A DNA stretch of 64,000 bases from Cysteiniphilum marinum (GCF_014857925.1 NZ_JACYVZ010000001.1:62001-126000), one strand, 5' to 3'. Counted from the first letter of the stretch, positions 17,349 to 27,437 are shown. Translations and numbers: made by a program. The notes: generated from the sequence alone by a model not told the origin.

Positions 17349-18623
17349 GTGCATTCCAATCATGCTGATACCGTAAACAACACCGTCAAAAAACTAACCG
17401 CACTTGGGCTATTTATTTGGAGTATTTGTGCGCTTTTTTATGGCTTTGAATATTTTGTGCGTTCATCAACCAATGCTTTGGCATTATCATTACGTGATGA
17501 TTATGGTTTTGACTCATCAACGATTGCTATTTTAGGTTCGGCATTTTACTTATCATATGTTATCTCGCAGATTCCAGCAGGACTATTGGTGGACCGATTT
17601 GGCGTCAAGCGCATCATGGTTTGTAGTACGTTTTTGTTTACCATGGCGATGTTTATGTTCTCACTAAGTCATAACCCCATTGTGATGATCTTGGCACGTG
17701 TCATCGCCGGCTTTGCCGGAGGATTTGGCATTTTGTGTGCATTAAAATCATTGTCACTATGGTTGCCAGATCGATTGTTTTCAATGTTTGTCGGCTTTAC
17801 TCAGTTTAGTTGCTATGCCGGCGGTGCGCTTTCTGCATTGCCTTTGGTGCTATTTTTGGATCATTATACAATTTCACAAGTGTTTTTTGTGGTCGCGATA
17901 ATCAGTTTGGTATTGTTTTTGGTGAGTGCACTTTTTATGCGTAAGCATCCATCAATGGATAAAAAGCGTCATTTAGTCCATCAGGAAACGGTTTGGCAGC
18001 AAATTTTAGCGCTAGGTAAAATGGTTAAAAACCGCCAACTTTTGTTAAATGGATTATATTTTTTCACCATCTATGGCACAACCGTTGTCTTTGCCGATTT
18101 ATGGGGGATTAGCTACTTAAGCAGTGTCCATCATATCACCGAAGCGCAAGCGGCATTTGCTTGTAGTTTAATTTTTATTTCGGTTGCTATCTCAAGTCCA
18201 ATCTGGGGTACATTAGCAACAATCATAAATAAGGACAAAGTTTTCTTAATATGGGCGCCAGTTGTTGGATTTGTCGTTGTGCTATTACTCATTTACGTTG
18301 ATTTAAATGTATATCTCATCTACTTGCTATGCTTTTTATTTGGTGCAATGCAAAGTGCGCATGTGCTTAATTTCTCGATGATTAAAGGGCATGTTCATGA
18401 TAAGCAATTAGGTGTTGGCATTGCGTTTATTAATCTGTTTTTGCCATTAAGTGGCGCGGTATTGCAGCCTTTGTCTGGTTTCTTATTACAGCTCTTTAAG
18501 GGCTCGCACGGTCTTCATCAGGCCTATCAATATATGATGATTTTAATTCCTGTTTTAATGTTGCTATCCTTTGTGATTGCACTCTTTTTTAAGGAGTTTA
18601 GAACAAAAGATATTACTTTGTGA
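17349..18623 (+). CDS. MFS transporter, possibly of the Pht group
   Basis: A 424-residue protein with twelve predicted membrane segments in two halves. After the first helix it has YGFEYFVRSSTNALALSLRDDYGF. The MFS signature between helices 2 and 3 appears as AGLLVDRFGVKRIM. The YEYFxR-type sequence in helix 1 recalls Pht transporters of Legionella and Francisella, which import amino acids or nucleosides, but this is a weak resemblance and the substrate is unknown. The start is a GTG at 17349 behind AAGGGGA. No ATG is available in frame before the first helix. Confidence 0.8.
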   Translation: MHSNHADTVNNTVKKLTALGLFIWSICALFYGFEYFVRSSTNALALSLRDDYGFDSSTIAILGSAFYLSYVISQIPAGLLVDRFGVKRIMVCSTFLFTMAMFMFSLSHNPIVMILARVIAGFAGGFGILCALKSLSLWLPDRLFSMFVGFTQFSCYAGGALSALPLVLFLDHYTISQVFFVVAIISLVLFLVSALFMRKHPSMDKKRHLVHQETVWQQILALGKMVKNRQLLLNGLYFFTIYGTTVVFADLWGISYLSSVHHITEAQAAFACSLIFISVAISSPIWGTLATIINKDKVFLIWAPVVGFVVVLLLIYVDLNVYLIYLLCFLFGAMQSAHVLNFSMIKGHVHDKQLGVGIAFINLFLPLSGAVLQPLSGFLLQLFKGSHGLHQAYQYMMILIPVLMLLSFVIALFFKEFRTKDITL

Positions 18624-18776
18624 TTGTGTTTTGATCAAAGAATCCAAGCTTTTCCGCTAAAGTGCTAATTCGCCTATATTTTCAGGAGTCTTAGGTTTAT
18701 AATTGTCGCCGTTTTTAATACTTAGCTTTAATTGTTTTTTAAGCTTTTTTAAGTTTTAACTGTCTATGGAGGCAAC

Positions 18777-21470
18777 ATGTCTGAAAGGTTTCATGATATT
18801 GATACAACCGAAACGCAAGAGTGGCTAGAAGCATTAGAGGATGTTGTGACACGTGAAGGTGCCGAACGTGCTAGCTTTTTGGTGAACCGTTTATTGGATC
18901 GTGCTGGCGAAATTGGTATTGATAGTGCGTATGCACCTGCTAAAAGTATTTCGTTTATGAATACGATTAAAGTCGCTGATCAGCCCGGTTATCCAGGAGA
19001 TTTGGAAATTGAGCAAAAAATCGAGAACCTTAATCGCTGGAATGCGGCGGTTATGGTTGCTAAAGCGAATAAAAAAGATGGGACATTGGGTGGGCATATC
19101 GGCTCGGGTGCCTCAATTATGACGCTTTATGAAGTCGGGTTTAACCACTTCTTCCATGCACCAAGTGAAACAAAAGCAGGGGATTTGGTTTTTTATCAAG
19201 GACATACAACGCCTGTGATTTACGCGCGTTCTTACCTTGAAGGGCGATTAACTGAAGAGCAGTTAAAGAACTTCCGCCAACAAGCATTCAATGGTGATAA
19301 AGGTTTATCATCTTACCCGCATCCATATTTGCAGCCAACCTATTGGCAGTTCCCAACGGTTTCAATGGGGCTTGGTCCATTACAAGCGATTTATCAAGCA
19401 CGCTTTATGAAGTATCTAGAAGCACGTAAATTAGCTCCAACGAGCAATCGCCGTGTATGGGCGTTTTGTGGTGATGGCGAGATGGATGAACCTGAGTCAT
19501 TAGGCGCGATTAATCGTGCGGCACGTGAGGGCTTGGATAATCTAATTTTTGTGATCAACTGTAATCTTCAGCGCTTAGATGGTCTGGTTGATGGAAATGG
19601 TAAGATTGTTGAGGAATTTGCTCAGATCTTCACAGGTGCCGGTTGGAATGTCATTAAAGTGTTATGGGGTAGTAATTGGGAGCCATTATTTGCCAAAGAT
19701 ACCAATGGTAAATTACAACAGCGTTTAGCACAGATGAATGATGGTCAGATGCAGTTTGCACGTTCACATGGTGGGCAAGATTTGCGCCAGACCATTTTCG
19801 GTGGCGATACGGAGCTAGAGGAAATGGGCAAAGGTTACACGGATGAAGATGTGCAAAACTTAATGCGTGGTGGGCATGATCCGATTAAGGTTTATGCGGC
19901 TTACCAGCGCGCTGTTAATAATACAACAGGCAAGCCAACGGTTATTCTACCAATGACCATTAAAGGTTATGGTTTAGGTGAGTGGGGTGAATCAAAGAAC
20001 ATTGCGCACAATGTTAAAAAGCTTGATACTGCAGCACTAAAATATATTCGTGATCGATTCGATGTGCCGGCAACGGATGAGCAAGTTGAAAATATGGAGT
20101 TTTTCAAATTCCAAGAAGGCTCTAAAGAGCATGCTTATTTACATGCACAACGTAAAGCATTAGATGGTTACGCGCCTGCGCGTTTTGAAAATAACACGGC
20201 TTTACCGATTCCAAATTATCAGGATTTTGGTCAGTTATTCTTAGAGGCAAGTGGTGATCGTGAGTTTTCAACAACAACGGCATTTGTACGGATGTTTGTT
20301 AATCTAACACGTCATAAAGAGCTAAAAGATCGTTTGGTGCCAGTGACCGTGGATGAATCACGTACGTTTGGTATGGAAGGTTTATTCCGTCAATTAGGTA
20401 TTTATAACCATCGCGGTCAGCAATATGTGCCAGAAGATAAAGCGCAAGTGATGTACTATAAGGAATCAACAGATGGGCAAATCATCCAAGATGGTATTAA
20501 TGAAGCTGGCGGCTTTTGCTCATGGTTAGCAGCAGCCACTTCATATAGTGTTCATCGTGTGCCAATGATTCCATTTTATATTTATTACTCTATGTTTGGT
20601 TTTCAGAGAATTGGTGACCTTGCATGGTTAGCAGGGGATTCACATGCCAAAGGCTTTTTGCTAGGTGGAACAGCCGGACGCACCACACTGAATGGTGAAG
20701 GACTTCAACATGAAGACGGGCATAGTCATATTCAAGCAGGTCTTATTCCATCATGTATCTCTTATGATCCAACGTATGCGTATGAGCTTGCTGTTATCCT
20801 TTGGGATGGTATGCGTCGCATGTATGTTGAAGGTGAGCAGGTCTTTTATTATATCACAGTAATGAATGAAAACTATGTGCATGGTGCGATGCCTGAAGGC
20901 TCTGAAGAAGGCATTATCAAGGGCTTATACTTATTAAAAGGTGCTAAAAAAGCCGATGCGAAAAAGCATGTACAGTTAATGGGCTCAGGCACCATTTTGC
21001 GTGAAGTTGAGGCAGCAGCTGAGCTATTAGAGAAAGATTTTGGTGTGACAAGTGATATTTGGAGTATGACTTCAGCGAATGAGCTTTATCGCGATAGTCG
21101 ACAAGTGGCACGTTGGAATATGCTTCACCCTGATAAAAAGGCACAACAAACTCATATTGAGAAATGTTTAAAAGACCGCAAGGGTCCTGTGATTGCATCA
21201 ACGGATTATATCAAGCTTTACACTGAGCAGTTACGTGAGTTTATGCCTCAAAATTATATTACCTTAGGTACGGATGGCTTTGGTCGTTCTGATTCGCGTG
21301 AGAACTTAAGAAGCTTCTTTGAAGTCGATCGTTATCATGTGGTTATTGCCGCGCTAACTGGCTTGTTACGCGAAGGTGCGGTGACTGCTAAAGTGGTTAA
21401 AGATGCGATTAAGAAATACAATATTGATCCTGAGCGTCTTGATCCAGTAAGTCCTAATCAGGCATGTTAA
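18777..21470 (+). CDS. aceE: Pyruvate dehydrogenase E1 component (homodimeric)
   Basis: AceE decarboxylates pyruvate with thiamine diphosphate and transfers the acetyl group to the lipoyl arms of E2. The 897-residue protein is the homodimeric AceE type: GGHIGSGASIMTLYEVGFNH, AFCGDGEMDEPESLGAINRA with GDG at 232 and NCN about 30 residues later (the thiamine diphosphate motif), and VTVDESRTFGMEGLFRQLGI. Length agrees with E. coli AceE (887). GGAGG lies just before the ATG. It opens the aceE-aceF-lpdA operon. A TATAAT hexamer at 18698-18703 is a possible -10 element, without a good -35. Confidence 0.98.
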   Translation: MSERFHDIDTTETQEWLEALEDVVTREGAERASFLVNRLLDRAGEIGIDSAYAPAKSISFMNTIKVADQPGYPGDLEIEQKIENLNRWNAAVMVAKANKKDGTLGGHIGSGASIMTLYEVGFNHFFHAPSETKAGDLVFYQGHTTPVIYARSYLEGRLTEEQLKNFRQQAFNGDKGLSSYPHPYLQPTYWQFPTVSMGLGPLQAIYQARFMKYLEARKLAPTSNRRVWAFCGDGEMDEPESLGAINRAAREGLDNLIFVINCNLQRLDGLVDGNGKIVEEFAQIFTGAGWNVIKVLWGSNWEPLFAKDTNGKLQQRLAQMNDGQMQFARSHGGQDLRQTIFGGDTELEEMGKGYTDEDVQNLMRGGHDPIKVYAAYQRAVNNTTGKPTVILPMTIKGYGLGEWGESKNIAHNVKKLDTAALKYIRDRFDVPATDEQVENMEFFKFQEGSKEHAYLHAQRKALDGYAPARFENNTALPIPNYQDFGQLFLEASGDREFSTTTAFVRMFVNLTRHKELKDRLVPVTVDESRTFGMEGLFRQLGIYNHRGQQYVPEDKAQVMYYKESTDGQIIQDGINEAGGFCSWLAAATSYSVHRVPMIPFYIYYSMFGFQRIGDLAWLAGDSHAKGFLLGGTAGRTTLNGEGLQHEDGHSHIQAGLIPSCISYDPTYAYELAVILWDGMRRMYVEGEQVFYYITVMNENYVHGAMPEGSEEGIIKGLYLLKGAKKADAKKHVQLMGSGTILREVEAAAELLEKDFGVTSDIWSMTSANELYRDSRQVARWNMLHPDKKAQQTHIEKCLKDRKGPVIASTDYIKLYTEQLREFMPQNYITLGTDGFGRSDSRENLRSFFEVDRYHVVIAALTGLLREGAVTAKVVKDAIKKYNIDPERLDPVSPNQAC

Positions 21471-21479
21471 ATACGAGTA

Positions 21480-21499
21480 GGGGCGTATTGCATACGCCC
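21480..21499. repeat. 20-bp dispersed palindrome, copy 1
   Basis: GGGGCGTATTGCATACGCCC, with eight-base arms (GGGCGTAT/ATACGCCC) around TGC. It lies 10 bp after the aceE stop. Further copies are at 29110-29129, 34038-34057 and, inverted with two changes, 32127-32149. Confidence 0.8.
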
Positions 21500-21553
21500 A
21501 ATATTGCATATGCCAATAGGGATTTGCATAATTTAAAGAAACTATAATCTTAA

Positions 21554-21596
21554 AACACCCCGTCAGCCTGTGGGTAGTTTACAAAGGCGGGGTGTT
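21554..21596. repeat. Palindromic AACACCCCG element, short copy
   Basis: The arms are AACACCCCG and CGGGGTGTT around CAGCC.. and a 20-bp loop, between aceE and aceF. The left part, including the preceding AAACTATAATYTTA stretch, recurs at 60040-60154, where a second palindrome is nested inside. There is no T-run after it, so a dispersed repeat is likelier than a terminator. Confidence 0.7.
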
Positions 21597-21677
21597 GGAC
21601 TGATGAAAGTGCATAATTTAGAGTAAATAATAGAATTAAGCGTTTTAAAATTAAATTAAAAACAAGAGGAAAATTGC

Positions 21678-23258
21678 ATGGCAATACAAAAAGTCACAGT
21701 ACCAGATATCGGTGACTATAAAGATGTTGATGTGATTGAGGTGAATGTCAACGTAGGGGACACGATTGAGGCGGAAGACTCATTAGTTACCCTAGAAACA
21801 GACAAAGCGTCAATGGAAGTTCCAGCTCCTTTTGCAGGTGTTGTTAAAGAGATTAATGTCAAAGTGGGCGATAAAGTTTCAGAGGGCTCGTTAGTTCTAT
21901 CTGTTGAAACTGATGCAGCTGCCTCATCTGAGCCACCTCAATCAGTAGAGCCCGCAGCACCTGACGTTGCACCATCACAAGCGCAAAGTACACAAGTGAT
22001 TGATGTAACCGTTCCTGATATTGGGGACTATAAAGGCGTTGATGTTATTGAGATTAATGTCAAACCAGGGGACGAAATCAATGCTGAAGACTCATTAGCA
22101 ACACTTGAAACCGATAAAGCGTCAATGGAAATTCCATCACCTGAGTCAGGTAAGGTCGTTGATGTTAAAATCAAAATTGGTGATAAAGTATCGCAGGGCG
22201 ACTTGGTGTTAACCCTTGAAGTGACAGGTGCAGCAACTGTGGCACCTGCGCCAAAACAACCAGAAACCAAAGAAGCAGCAATAGATACTCCTCCAACGGT
22301 TCAAACTCGGTCAGCTGCTGCAGTTGAAACAACTAACATACATAATACTAATGCTCATGCATCACCTGCTGTGCGTCGTTTGGCGCGTATTTTAGGTGTT
22401 GAGCTAGCACGCGTTGTGGCAACAGGTCGCAAAGGACGTATTACCAAAGAAGATTGCGAAAACTATATCAAAAACGCCGTGCAAGCCGTTCAATCAGGCA
22501 ATGTATCAAGTGGTGGTGGTTTAGATCTTTTACCTGATCCACAAATTGATTTTGCCAAATTTGGTGAGATTGAAGTCGAAAGCCTGTCACGCATTAATAA
22601 ATTAAGTGCCAAGAACTTAGCGCGTAATTGGGTTAAGATCCCGCATGTTACTTTCTATGATGATGCGGATATTACTGATCTTGAAGCCTTTAGAAATGCC
22701 AAGAAGCCAGTGGCTGAAAAAGCAGGGGTTAAAGTTACACCTTTGTCATTCTTGATCAAAGCCGCAGCTGTGGCATTAAAAGAATATCCACGTTTTAATA
22801 GCTCATTATCGAATGATGGAGAGAGTTTAATTGTTAAGAAATACTTTAATATCGGCTTTGCTGCAGACACACCAAAAGGTTTGGTTGTGCCAGTGATTAA
22901 AGATGCTGATCAAAAAGGTATCTTTGAGATTTCACGCGAGATTATGGAGCTAGTCAAAAAAGGGCGTGATGGTAAGTTAAAGCCTGATGATATGCAAGGT
23001 GCGACATTTACCATTTCAAGCTTGGGTGTTTTGGGGACAACAGCATTTACACCAATTATTAATATGCCTGAAGTGGCAATTATGGGTGTGTCAAAGGCGG
23101 CAATTAAACCAGTGTGGAATGGTAAAGAATTTGCACCAAGAACCATGTTACCATTGTCATTATCAACCGATCATCGAGTGATTGATGGCGCGTTAGCAGC
23201 ACAGTTCTTAACACGTTATTGCGCAATTTTGGCAGATTTAAGAGAAATACTTTTATAA
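21678..23258 (+). CDS. aceF: Dihydrolipoamide acetyltransferase (PDH E2) with two lipoyl domains
   Basis: E2 core of the pyruvate dehydrogenase complex, transferring acetyl groups from lipoyl-lysine to CoA. The 526-residue protein has two nearly identical lipoyl domains with lipoylated lysines at Lys43 and Lys147 (both ETDKASME) joined by Ala/Pro-rich linkers. It then has a peripheral-subunit-binding domain (about 225-262, SPAVRRLARILGVELARVVA) and the catalytic domain ending in LSTDHRVIDGALAAQFL with the active His-Asp pair. E. coli has three lipoyl domains; two is common in other gammaproteobacteria. It follows aceE after a 207-bp gap containing two dispersed repeats, and precedes lpdA by 15 bp. 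Confidence 0.98.
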   Translation: MAIQKVTVPDIGDYKDVDVIEVNVNVGDTIEAEDSLVTLETDKASMEVPAPFAGVVKEINVKVGDKVSEGSLVLSVETDAAASSEPPQSVEPAAPDVAPSQAQSTQVIDVTVPDIGDYKGVDVIEINVKPGDEINAEDSLATLETDKASMEIPSPESGKVVDVKIKIGDKVSQGDLVLTLEVTGAATVAPAPKQPETKEAAIDTPPTVQTRSAAAVETTNIHNTNAHASPAVRRLARILGVELARVVATGRKGRITKEDCENYIKNAVQAVQSGNVSSGGGLDLLPDPQIDFAKFGEIEVESLSRINKLSAKNLARNWVKIPHVTFYDDADITDLEAFRNAKKPVAEKAGVKVTPLSFLIKAAAVALKEYPRFNSSLSNDGESLIVKKYFNIGFAADTPKGLVVPVIKDADQKGIFEISREIMELVKKGRDGKLKPDDMQGATFTISSLGVLGTTAFTPIINMPEVAIMGVSKAAIKPVWNGKEFAPRTMLPLSLSTDHRVIDGALAAQFLTRYCAILADLREILL

Positions 23259-23273
23259 ACAAAGGGTAAAAAA

Positions 23274-24692
23274 ATGAGTGATGTAAACAATATTAAAACA
23301 GAAGTCGTTGTCTTAGGTAGTGGACCTGGCGGTTATAGTGCAGCATTTCGTGCGGCAGATTTAGGTAAGAAGGTCGTGCTTGTTGAGCGTTATGACTCTA
23401 TTGGTGGTGTGTGCTTGAATGTTGGATGTATCCCATCAAAAGCGCTGTTGCATGTTGCTAAAGTCATTAATGAAGCGCGTCATTTAGAAAAAGATGGCTT
23501 GATTAGTTTTGATAACTTAACTTTCAATAAAGATAAGATTTTAGGTTATAAAGATAAGATCGTTGGTCAGTTAACAGGTGGTTTAAAGGGCTTAGCAAAA
23601 CAACGTAAAGTTGAAATCGTTCAAGGCTATGGTAAGTTTACAGGTGCGAATGAAATCGCGGTTGAAACAAAAGATGGTATCAAGAAAATTGCGTTTGAGA
23701 ATGCGATTATTGCCGTTGGTTCTAGCTCAATTAAATTACCATTTATTCCAGAAGATCCTCGTATTATTGATTCAACAGGTGCGCTTGAAATGAAAGAAGT
23801 GCCAAAGAAAATGCTCGTTATCGGTGGCGGTATCATCGGTCTTGAGATGGCGCAAGTTTATAGCGAGTTAGGCACTGAGATTACTGTTGTTGAGTTTATG
23901 GACCAACTGATGGGTGCTGCCGATAAAGATATCGTTAAGCCTTATGAGAAAATGATGTCTAAGCGTTATGATATTCGCTTAGAGACTAAAGTGACGAAAG
24001 TTGAAGCGAAAAAAAATGGTCTTTACGTTTCAATGGAAGGTAAAAAAGCTGCCAAAGATGAGCGTTTTGATCGTATTCTTTTGGCAGTTGGACGTACACC
24101 AAATGGTAAATTGATCGATGCTGAGAAAGCAGGGGTTAACGTTGATGAACGCGGCTTTATCGCTGTTAATAATCAGCTAAAAACAAATGTGCCACACATT
24201 TATGCGATAGGGGATGTGGTCGGTCAGCCAATGTTGGCACACAAAGCAGTGCCTGAGGGGCGTATTGCGGCTGAGGTAATCTCTGGTATGAAGCATTACT
24301 TTGAGCCAAAATGCATTCCAGCAGTGGCTTATACTGACCCTGAAGTAGCATGGGTTGGAGTCACTGAAAAAGAAGCTAAAGAAAAAGGTATCAAATATGA
24401 CAAGGGTGTATTCCCATGGGCAGCTAGCGGCAGATCCCTTAGTATTGGTCGCAATGAAGGCATGACGAAGGTTCTCTATGATGAGAACCATGTCATCATC
24501 GGTGCTGGTATCGTTGGCTCAAATGCCGGTGAGTTAATTGCTGAAGCAGCATTAGCCATTGAAATGGGTTGTGATGCTGAAGATATCTCATTAACAATTC
24601 ACCCGCATCCAACCTTGTCTGAAACATTGATGATGGCAACAGAGGTGTATGAGGGTACAGCAACTGATATTTATGCGCCTAAGAAGAAGTAA
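23274..24692 (+). CDS. lpdA: Dihydrolipoamide dehydrogenase (E3)
   Basis: This flavoprotein reoxidises dihydrolipoamide with NAD in the PDH, 2-oxoglutarate dehydrogenase and glycine cleavage complexes; all but the second are encoded in this window. The 472-residue protein has the FAD-binding GSGPGGYSAAFRAADLG. The redox disulfide is Cys47/Cys52 (GGVCLNVGCIPSKAL), and the NAD-binding site is IGGGIIGLEMAQVYSELG. The second FAD contact is YAIGDVVGQPMLAHKA, and the catalytic His-Glu dyad sits in the C-terminal HPHPTLSE. Last gene of the ace operon, followed by a clear terminator. Confidence 0.98.
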   Translation: MSDVNNIKTEVVVLGSGPGGYSAAFRAADLGKKVVLVERYDSIGGVCLNVGCIPSKALLHVAKVINEARHLEKDGLISFDNLTFNKDKILGYKDKIVGQLTGGLKGLAKQRKVEIVQGYGKFTGANEIAVETKDGIKKIAFENAIIAVGSSSIKLPFIPEDPRIIDSTGALEMKEVPKKMLVIGGGIIGLEMAQVYSELGTEITVVEFMDQLMGAADKDIVKPYEKMMSKRYDIRLETKVTKVEAKKNGLYVSMEGKKAAKDERFDRILLAVGRTPNGKLIDAEKAGVNVDERGFIAVNNQLKTNVPHIYAIGDVVGQPMLAHKAVPEGRIAAEVISGMKHYFEPKCIPAVAYTDPEVAWVGVTEKEAKEKGIKYDKGVFPWAASGRSLSIGRNEGMTKVLYDENHVIIGAGIVGSNAGELIAEAALAIEMGCDAEDISLTIHPHPTLSETLMMATEVYEGTATDIYAPKKK

Positions 24693-24748
24693 CTCTAATT
24701 ACGACAATATTACCTTTTAAATTTTTAATATAGCTATACCTACCAAGG

Positions 24749-24775
24749 CATGCTCTTTGGAGCATGTTTTTATTT
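24749..24775 (+). terminator. Rho-independent terminator of aceE-aceF-lpdA
   Basis: A seven-base perfect stem CATGCTC/GAGCATG with a TTTG loop (24749-24766) is followed directly by TTTTTATTT. It lies 57 bp after the lpdA stop and separates the operon from birA. Confidence 0.85.
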
Positions 24776-24839
24776 CCTTACTGTCAATATTGCTGAATGT
24801 GCCAATAAAAGACGCAGTCACACAATGGAGTAATCATAA

Positions 24840-25799
24840 TTGAATGCAACAACGTTAGAGATTTTGAAGCAGTTAGATCATGAGAATTATACTGATGGCA
24901 CGACCATCGGTAATACGCTTGGAATTACACGCGCTGCGGTATGGAAAGCGATTCAAAAACTGCAAAATGATTATCATATAGCGATCGAGTCGGATCGTGT
25001 TCGTGGTTATAAGTTACAGTCACCGCTTATTATGCTTGATCAAGCAAAGATTCTAGCAGCTGTTGCGGTTGAAAATGTAACGCTTGAATGCTTAACAACT
25101 GTTGATTCAACCAATACTTATTTACAGAATTCGGCACTTAAAAGCGATTATCATATTTGCATGGCAGAAGAGCAGCGCCAGGGCAAAGGTCGTTTTGATC
25201 GTGTTTGGCGCTCACCTTTTGCTGAGAATCTATATTATTCATTAAAGGTAAGCTTACATAAAGAATTAAGTGAGCTATCAGGCTTGAGTTTGGCAGTGGC
25301 AGTGAGTGTTGCAAAAGCTTTAGTGAAAAAATATCCAGTATTGGATGTTAAAATCAAATGGCCAAATGATATTTATATCAGTGCCAAAAAACTCTCAGGT
25401 ATTTTGATTGAAGTTAAAGCGGAATCCAATGCGCAAAGCCAGATTGTGATTGGTATTGGTGTTAATGTTAATATGCAGCAACGCGATGATATCACACAAG
25501 ACTGGACATCATTGGCAAGTGAATTAAACCATTATATTGATCGCAATGACTTAGCTATCGGTATTAGCAATGAATTGATCTCAACGCTAGAGCGATTTGA
25601 AAACAAGGACTTTAGCGCTTTTATCGAGGATTATGCTGAGTATGATTATTTAAAAGGTAAAACCATTGGTTTAAATATTTTAAATAAAGAGGTGATTACG
25701 GGTATTGCCAATGGTGTTAATGCATTAGGTCAATTGAAACTTAAAGTTGGAGATAGTGAACGCGTATTTGCTTCAGGTGAGTCCTCTGTTATTAAATAA
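24840..25799 (+). CDS. birA: Bifunctional biotin ligase / biotin operon repressor BirA
   Basis: BirA activates biotin with ATP and attaches it to the carrier protein of acetyl-CoA carboxylase; biotinyl-AMP-bound dimers repress biotin synthesis genes. The 319-residue protein has an N-terminal winged helix (about 1-60, GTTIGNTLGITRAAVWKAIQ). The catalytic domain follows with TTVDSTNTYLQ, the adenylate-binding RQGKGRFDRVWRSPFAENLY, KIKWPNDIYISAKKLSGILI and a C-terminal SH3-like segment. The start is a TTG at 24840 behind GGAG (24827-24830); no ATG precedes the DNA-binding helix. The length equals E. coli BirA (321). Confidence 0.95.
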   Translation: MNATTLEILKQLDHENYTDGTTIGNTLGITRAAVWKAIQKLQNDYHIAIESDRVRGYKLQSPLIMLDQAKILAAVAVENVTLECLTTVDSTNTYLQNSALKSDYHICMAEEQRQGKGRFDRVWRSPFAENLYYSLKVSLHKELSELSGLSLAVAVSVAKALVKKYPVLDVKIKWPNDIYISAKKLSGILIEVKAESNAQSQIVIGIGVNVNMQQRDDITQDWTSLASELNHYIDRNDLAIGISNELISTLERFENKDFSAFIEDYAEYDYLKGKTIGLNILNKEVITGIANGVNALGQLKLKVGDSERVFASGESSVIK

Positions 25800-25860
25800 T
25801 TTCATAAAGACAAAAATTTTCTTATTTGATGAGCATAATAAATAAGGTGTTGGAGTAAAA

Positions 25861-26430
25861 TTGGAAACAAAAAGACTAATATTGCGCACATTTGAAGACT
25901 GTGATCTTGATGCGCTTGTACTCATGAATCAAGATCCTGTGGTAATGGAATACTTTCCTTCGGTAATGAGTCGTGAGCAAACCATTGAATTTATCCAGAA
26001 AATGCATACTCATCAGCAGAAATATGGCTACTCTATGTTTATGTTGGAGCTTAAATCTACACACGAAATGATAGGAATCGTTAGCTTGCTTAACAGAGTG
26101 CCGCAGGAGTTTGAAGCACCATTTGTGCCGGCAATAGATATTGGGTGGCGTCTATCATTAGAGCATTGGGGTAAAGGTTATGCGACAGAGGCTGCGCAAG
26201 CTGTTATGACTTATGCTTTTAGTGACTTAAGATTGAATGAAATAGTTTCATTCACAACAATTCACAATAAGGCGTCAAGACGCGTGATGGAAAAGGTGGG
26301 ATTGCATTACGACCCTGAGGGTGACTTTGATCACCCAAAATTGGCGCTTAATCATTCGCTTTGTCGTCATGTACTGTATCGTTTGAGTAGGGCGGAGTAT
26401 TCGAACTTAGCAACAATACCCTTCGCATAA
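25861..26430 (+). CDS. GNAT-family N-acetyltransferase (RimJ/RimL-like)
   Basis: The 189-residue protein begins METKRLILRTFEDCDLDALV, the opening of the RimJ/RimL-like acetyltransferase group (RL.LR...D). It carries the acetyl-CoA-binding segment WGKGYATEAAQAVMTYAF and the following IHNKASRRVMEKVGLHY. Members acetylate protein N-termini, antibiotics or small amines; the substrate here is unknown. The start is a TTG at 25861 with GGAG five bases upstream, and the first in-frame ATG would cut into the domain. A near-perfect match of the whole length to the GNAT fold makes it likely to be intact. Confidence 0.85.
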   Translation: METKRLILRTFEDCDLDALVLMNQDPVVMEYFPSVMSREQTIEFIQKMHTHQQKYGYSMFMLELKSTHEMIGIVSLLNRVPQEFEAPFVPAIDIGWRLSLEHWGKGYATEAAQAVMTYAFSDLRLNEIVSFTTIHNKASRRVMEKVGLHYDPEGDFDHPKLALNHSLCRHVLYRLSRAEYSNLATIPFA

Positions 26431-26463
26431 TCTGAACGACGTTAGCTATTGTTTTTAGTTTAT

Positions 26464-27291
26464 TCAGTCTTCAGCCACCTGAAATTTCAAATAATTCTCA
26501 GGTGTTTCTAAGCTTATTTTACCTATTCTGCCTTGGCGGAAATCTTGGATAAGTTTCTCGGCAATATGGTGCATATGCTGCTGTCCTAGTGTTCTGCCAA
26601 CCTCTGTAAGCATCTGTTCTAAATCTTCTGAGTCTTCAGTAATTTTATAACGAGAACTTAATACCCCAGAGTAATCTTCTTTTAATAGTTGCAGCATAAA
26701 ATAAGCGGTTGTTGGGTAATCCATGGCGGTATCACGAATCGAACCAATGGCAGCAAGCTTAAAGCCACACCCTTCATCCTTAGGGCTTGGAAACATAATT
26801 CCTGGTGTGTCATTAAGATAAAAATGTTTCTCAATTTCAATTTTTTGCTGCCTTTTAGTAACGGCAGGCTCATTACCCGTTTGTGCGATTTTACGCTTGG
26901 CAAGACTGTTAATAAGTGTTGATTTGCCAACATTAGGAATACCAAAAATAACTGCGCGTATTGGTTTTAAAAGCGTGCCGCGATTGGGCAGCTGCTTTTT
27001 ACATAATTGAATGATCTTCTGCGCGCTTTTTTTATCGCGTGCAATATCCAAGGCAATTGCCTTACCATTATAAAATTGAAGCCATTGTTTGGTGACTTTG
27101 GGGTCCGCAAGATCAGATTTAGAGAGAATCTTAATAATCGGTTTGCTTTTGGCTGCTTCATGCAATACCGGATTGGCGCTTGCCTCAGGTGCGCGTGCGT
27201 CAATAACTTCAATTGCAATATCAATTTGTGGCATAAGCTTCATCAGCTCTTTAGTTGCCTTGTGCATATGCCCTGGAAACCAGTGAATCAT
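26464..27291 (-). CDS. rbgA: Ribosome biogenesis GTPase RbgA/YlqF
   Basis: A circularly permuted GTPase of 275 residues. The G4 motif (SKSD, in IKILSKSDLADP) comes before the P-loop G1 (GIPNVGKSTLIN) and the G3 DTPG, which is the diagnostic order. A C-terminal helical ANTAR-like domain follows (about 190-275). YlqF/RbgA proteins act late in 50S subunit assembly. The N-terminus MIHWFPGHMHKATKELMKLM with IDARAPEASANP fits the family exactly. Divergent from gcvT and convergent with the acetyltransferase gene. Confidence 0.93.
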   Translation of the reverse strand: MIHWFPGHMHKATKELMKLMPQIDIAIEVIDARAPEASANPVLHEAAKSKPIIKILSKSDLADPKVTKQWLQFYNGKAIALDIARDKKSAQKIIQLCKKQLPNRGTLLKPIRAVIFGIPNVGKSTLINSLAKRKIAQTGNEPAVTKRQQKIEIEKHFYLNDTPGIMFPSPKDEGCGFKLAAIGSIRDTAMDYPTTAYFMLQLLKEDYSGVLSSRYKITEDSEDLEQMLTEVGRTLGQQHMHHIAEKLIQDFRQGRIGKISLETPENYLKFQVAED

Positions 27292-27437
27292 CGTAAAGTA
27301 AAATATATTTATAGTAAATTGATGGCTACCTTAGCGTATTTACCCAGTGAAGTAAACAATATGAAGAAACGGGTGAGGGGAATTTAAATTCTGTAAATTT
27401 CTGCCAATTAGCGATTTATTCACTATTTTCTTTTGGC

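Noticed and set aside
26689-27387. Plus-strand open frames opposite rbgA
   Set aside because: They overlap a fully conserved GTPase on the other strand and have no family features or ribosome-binding sites.
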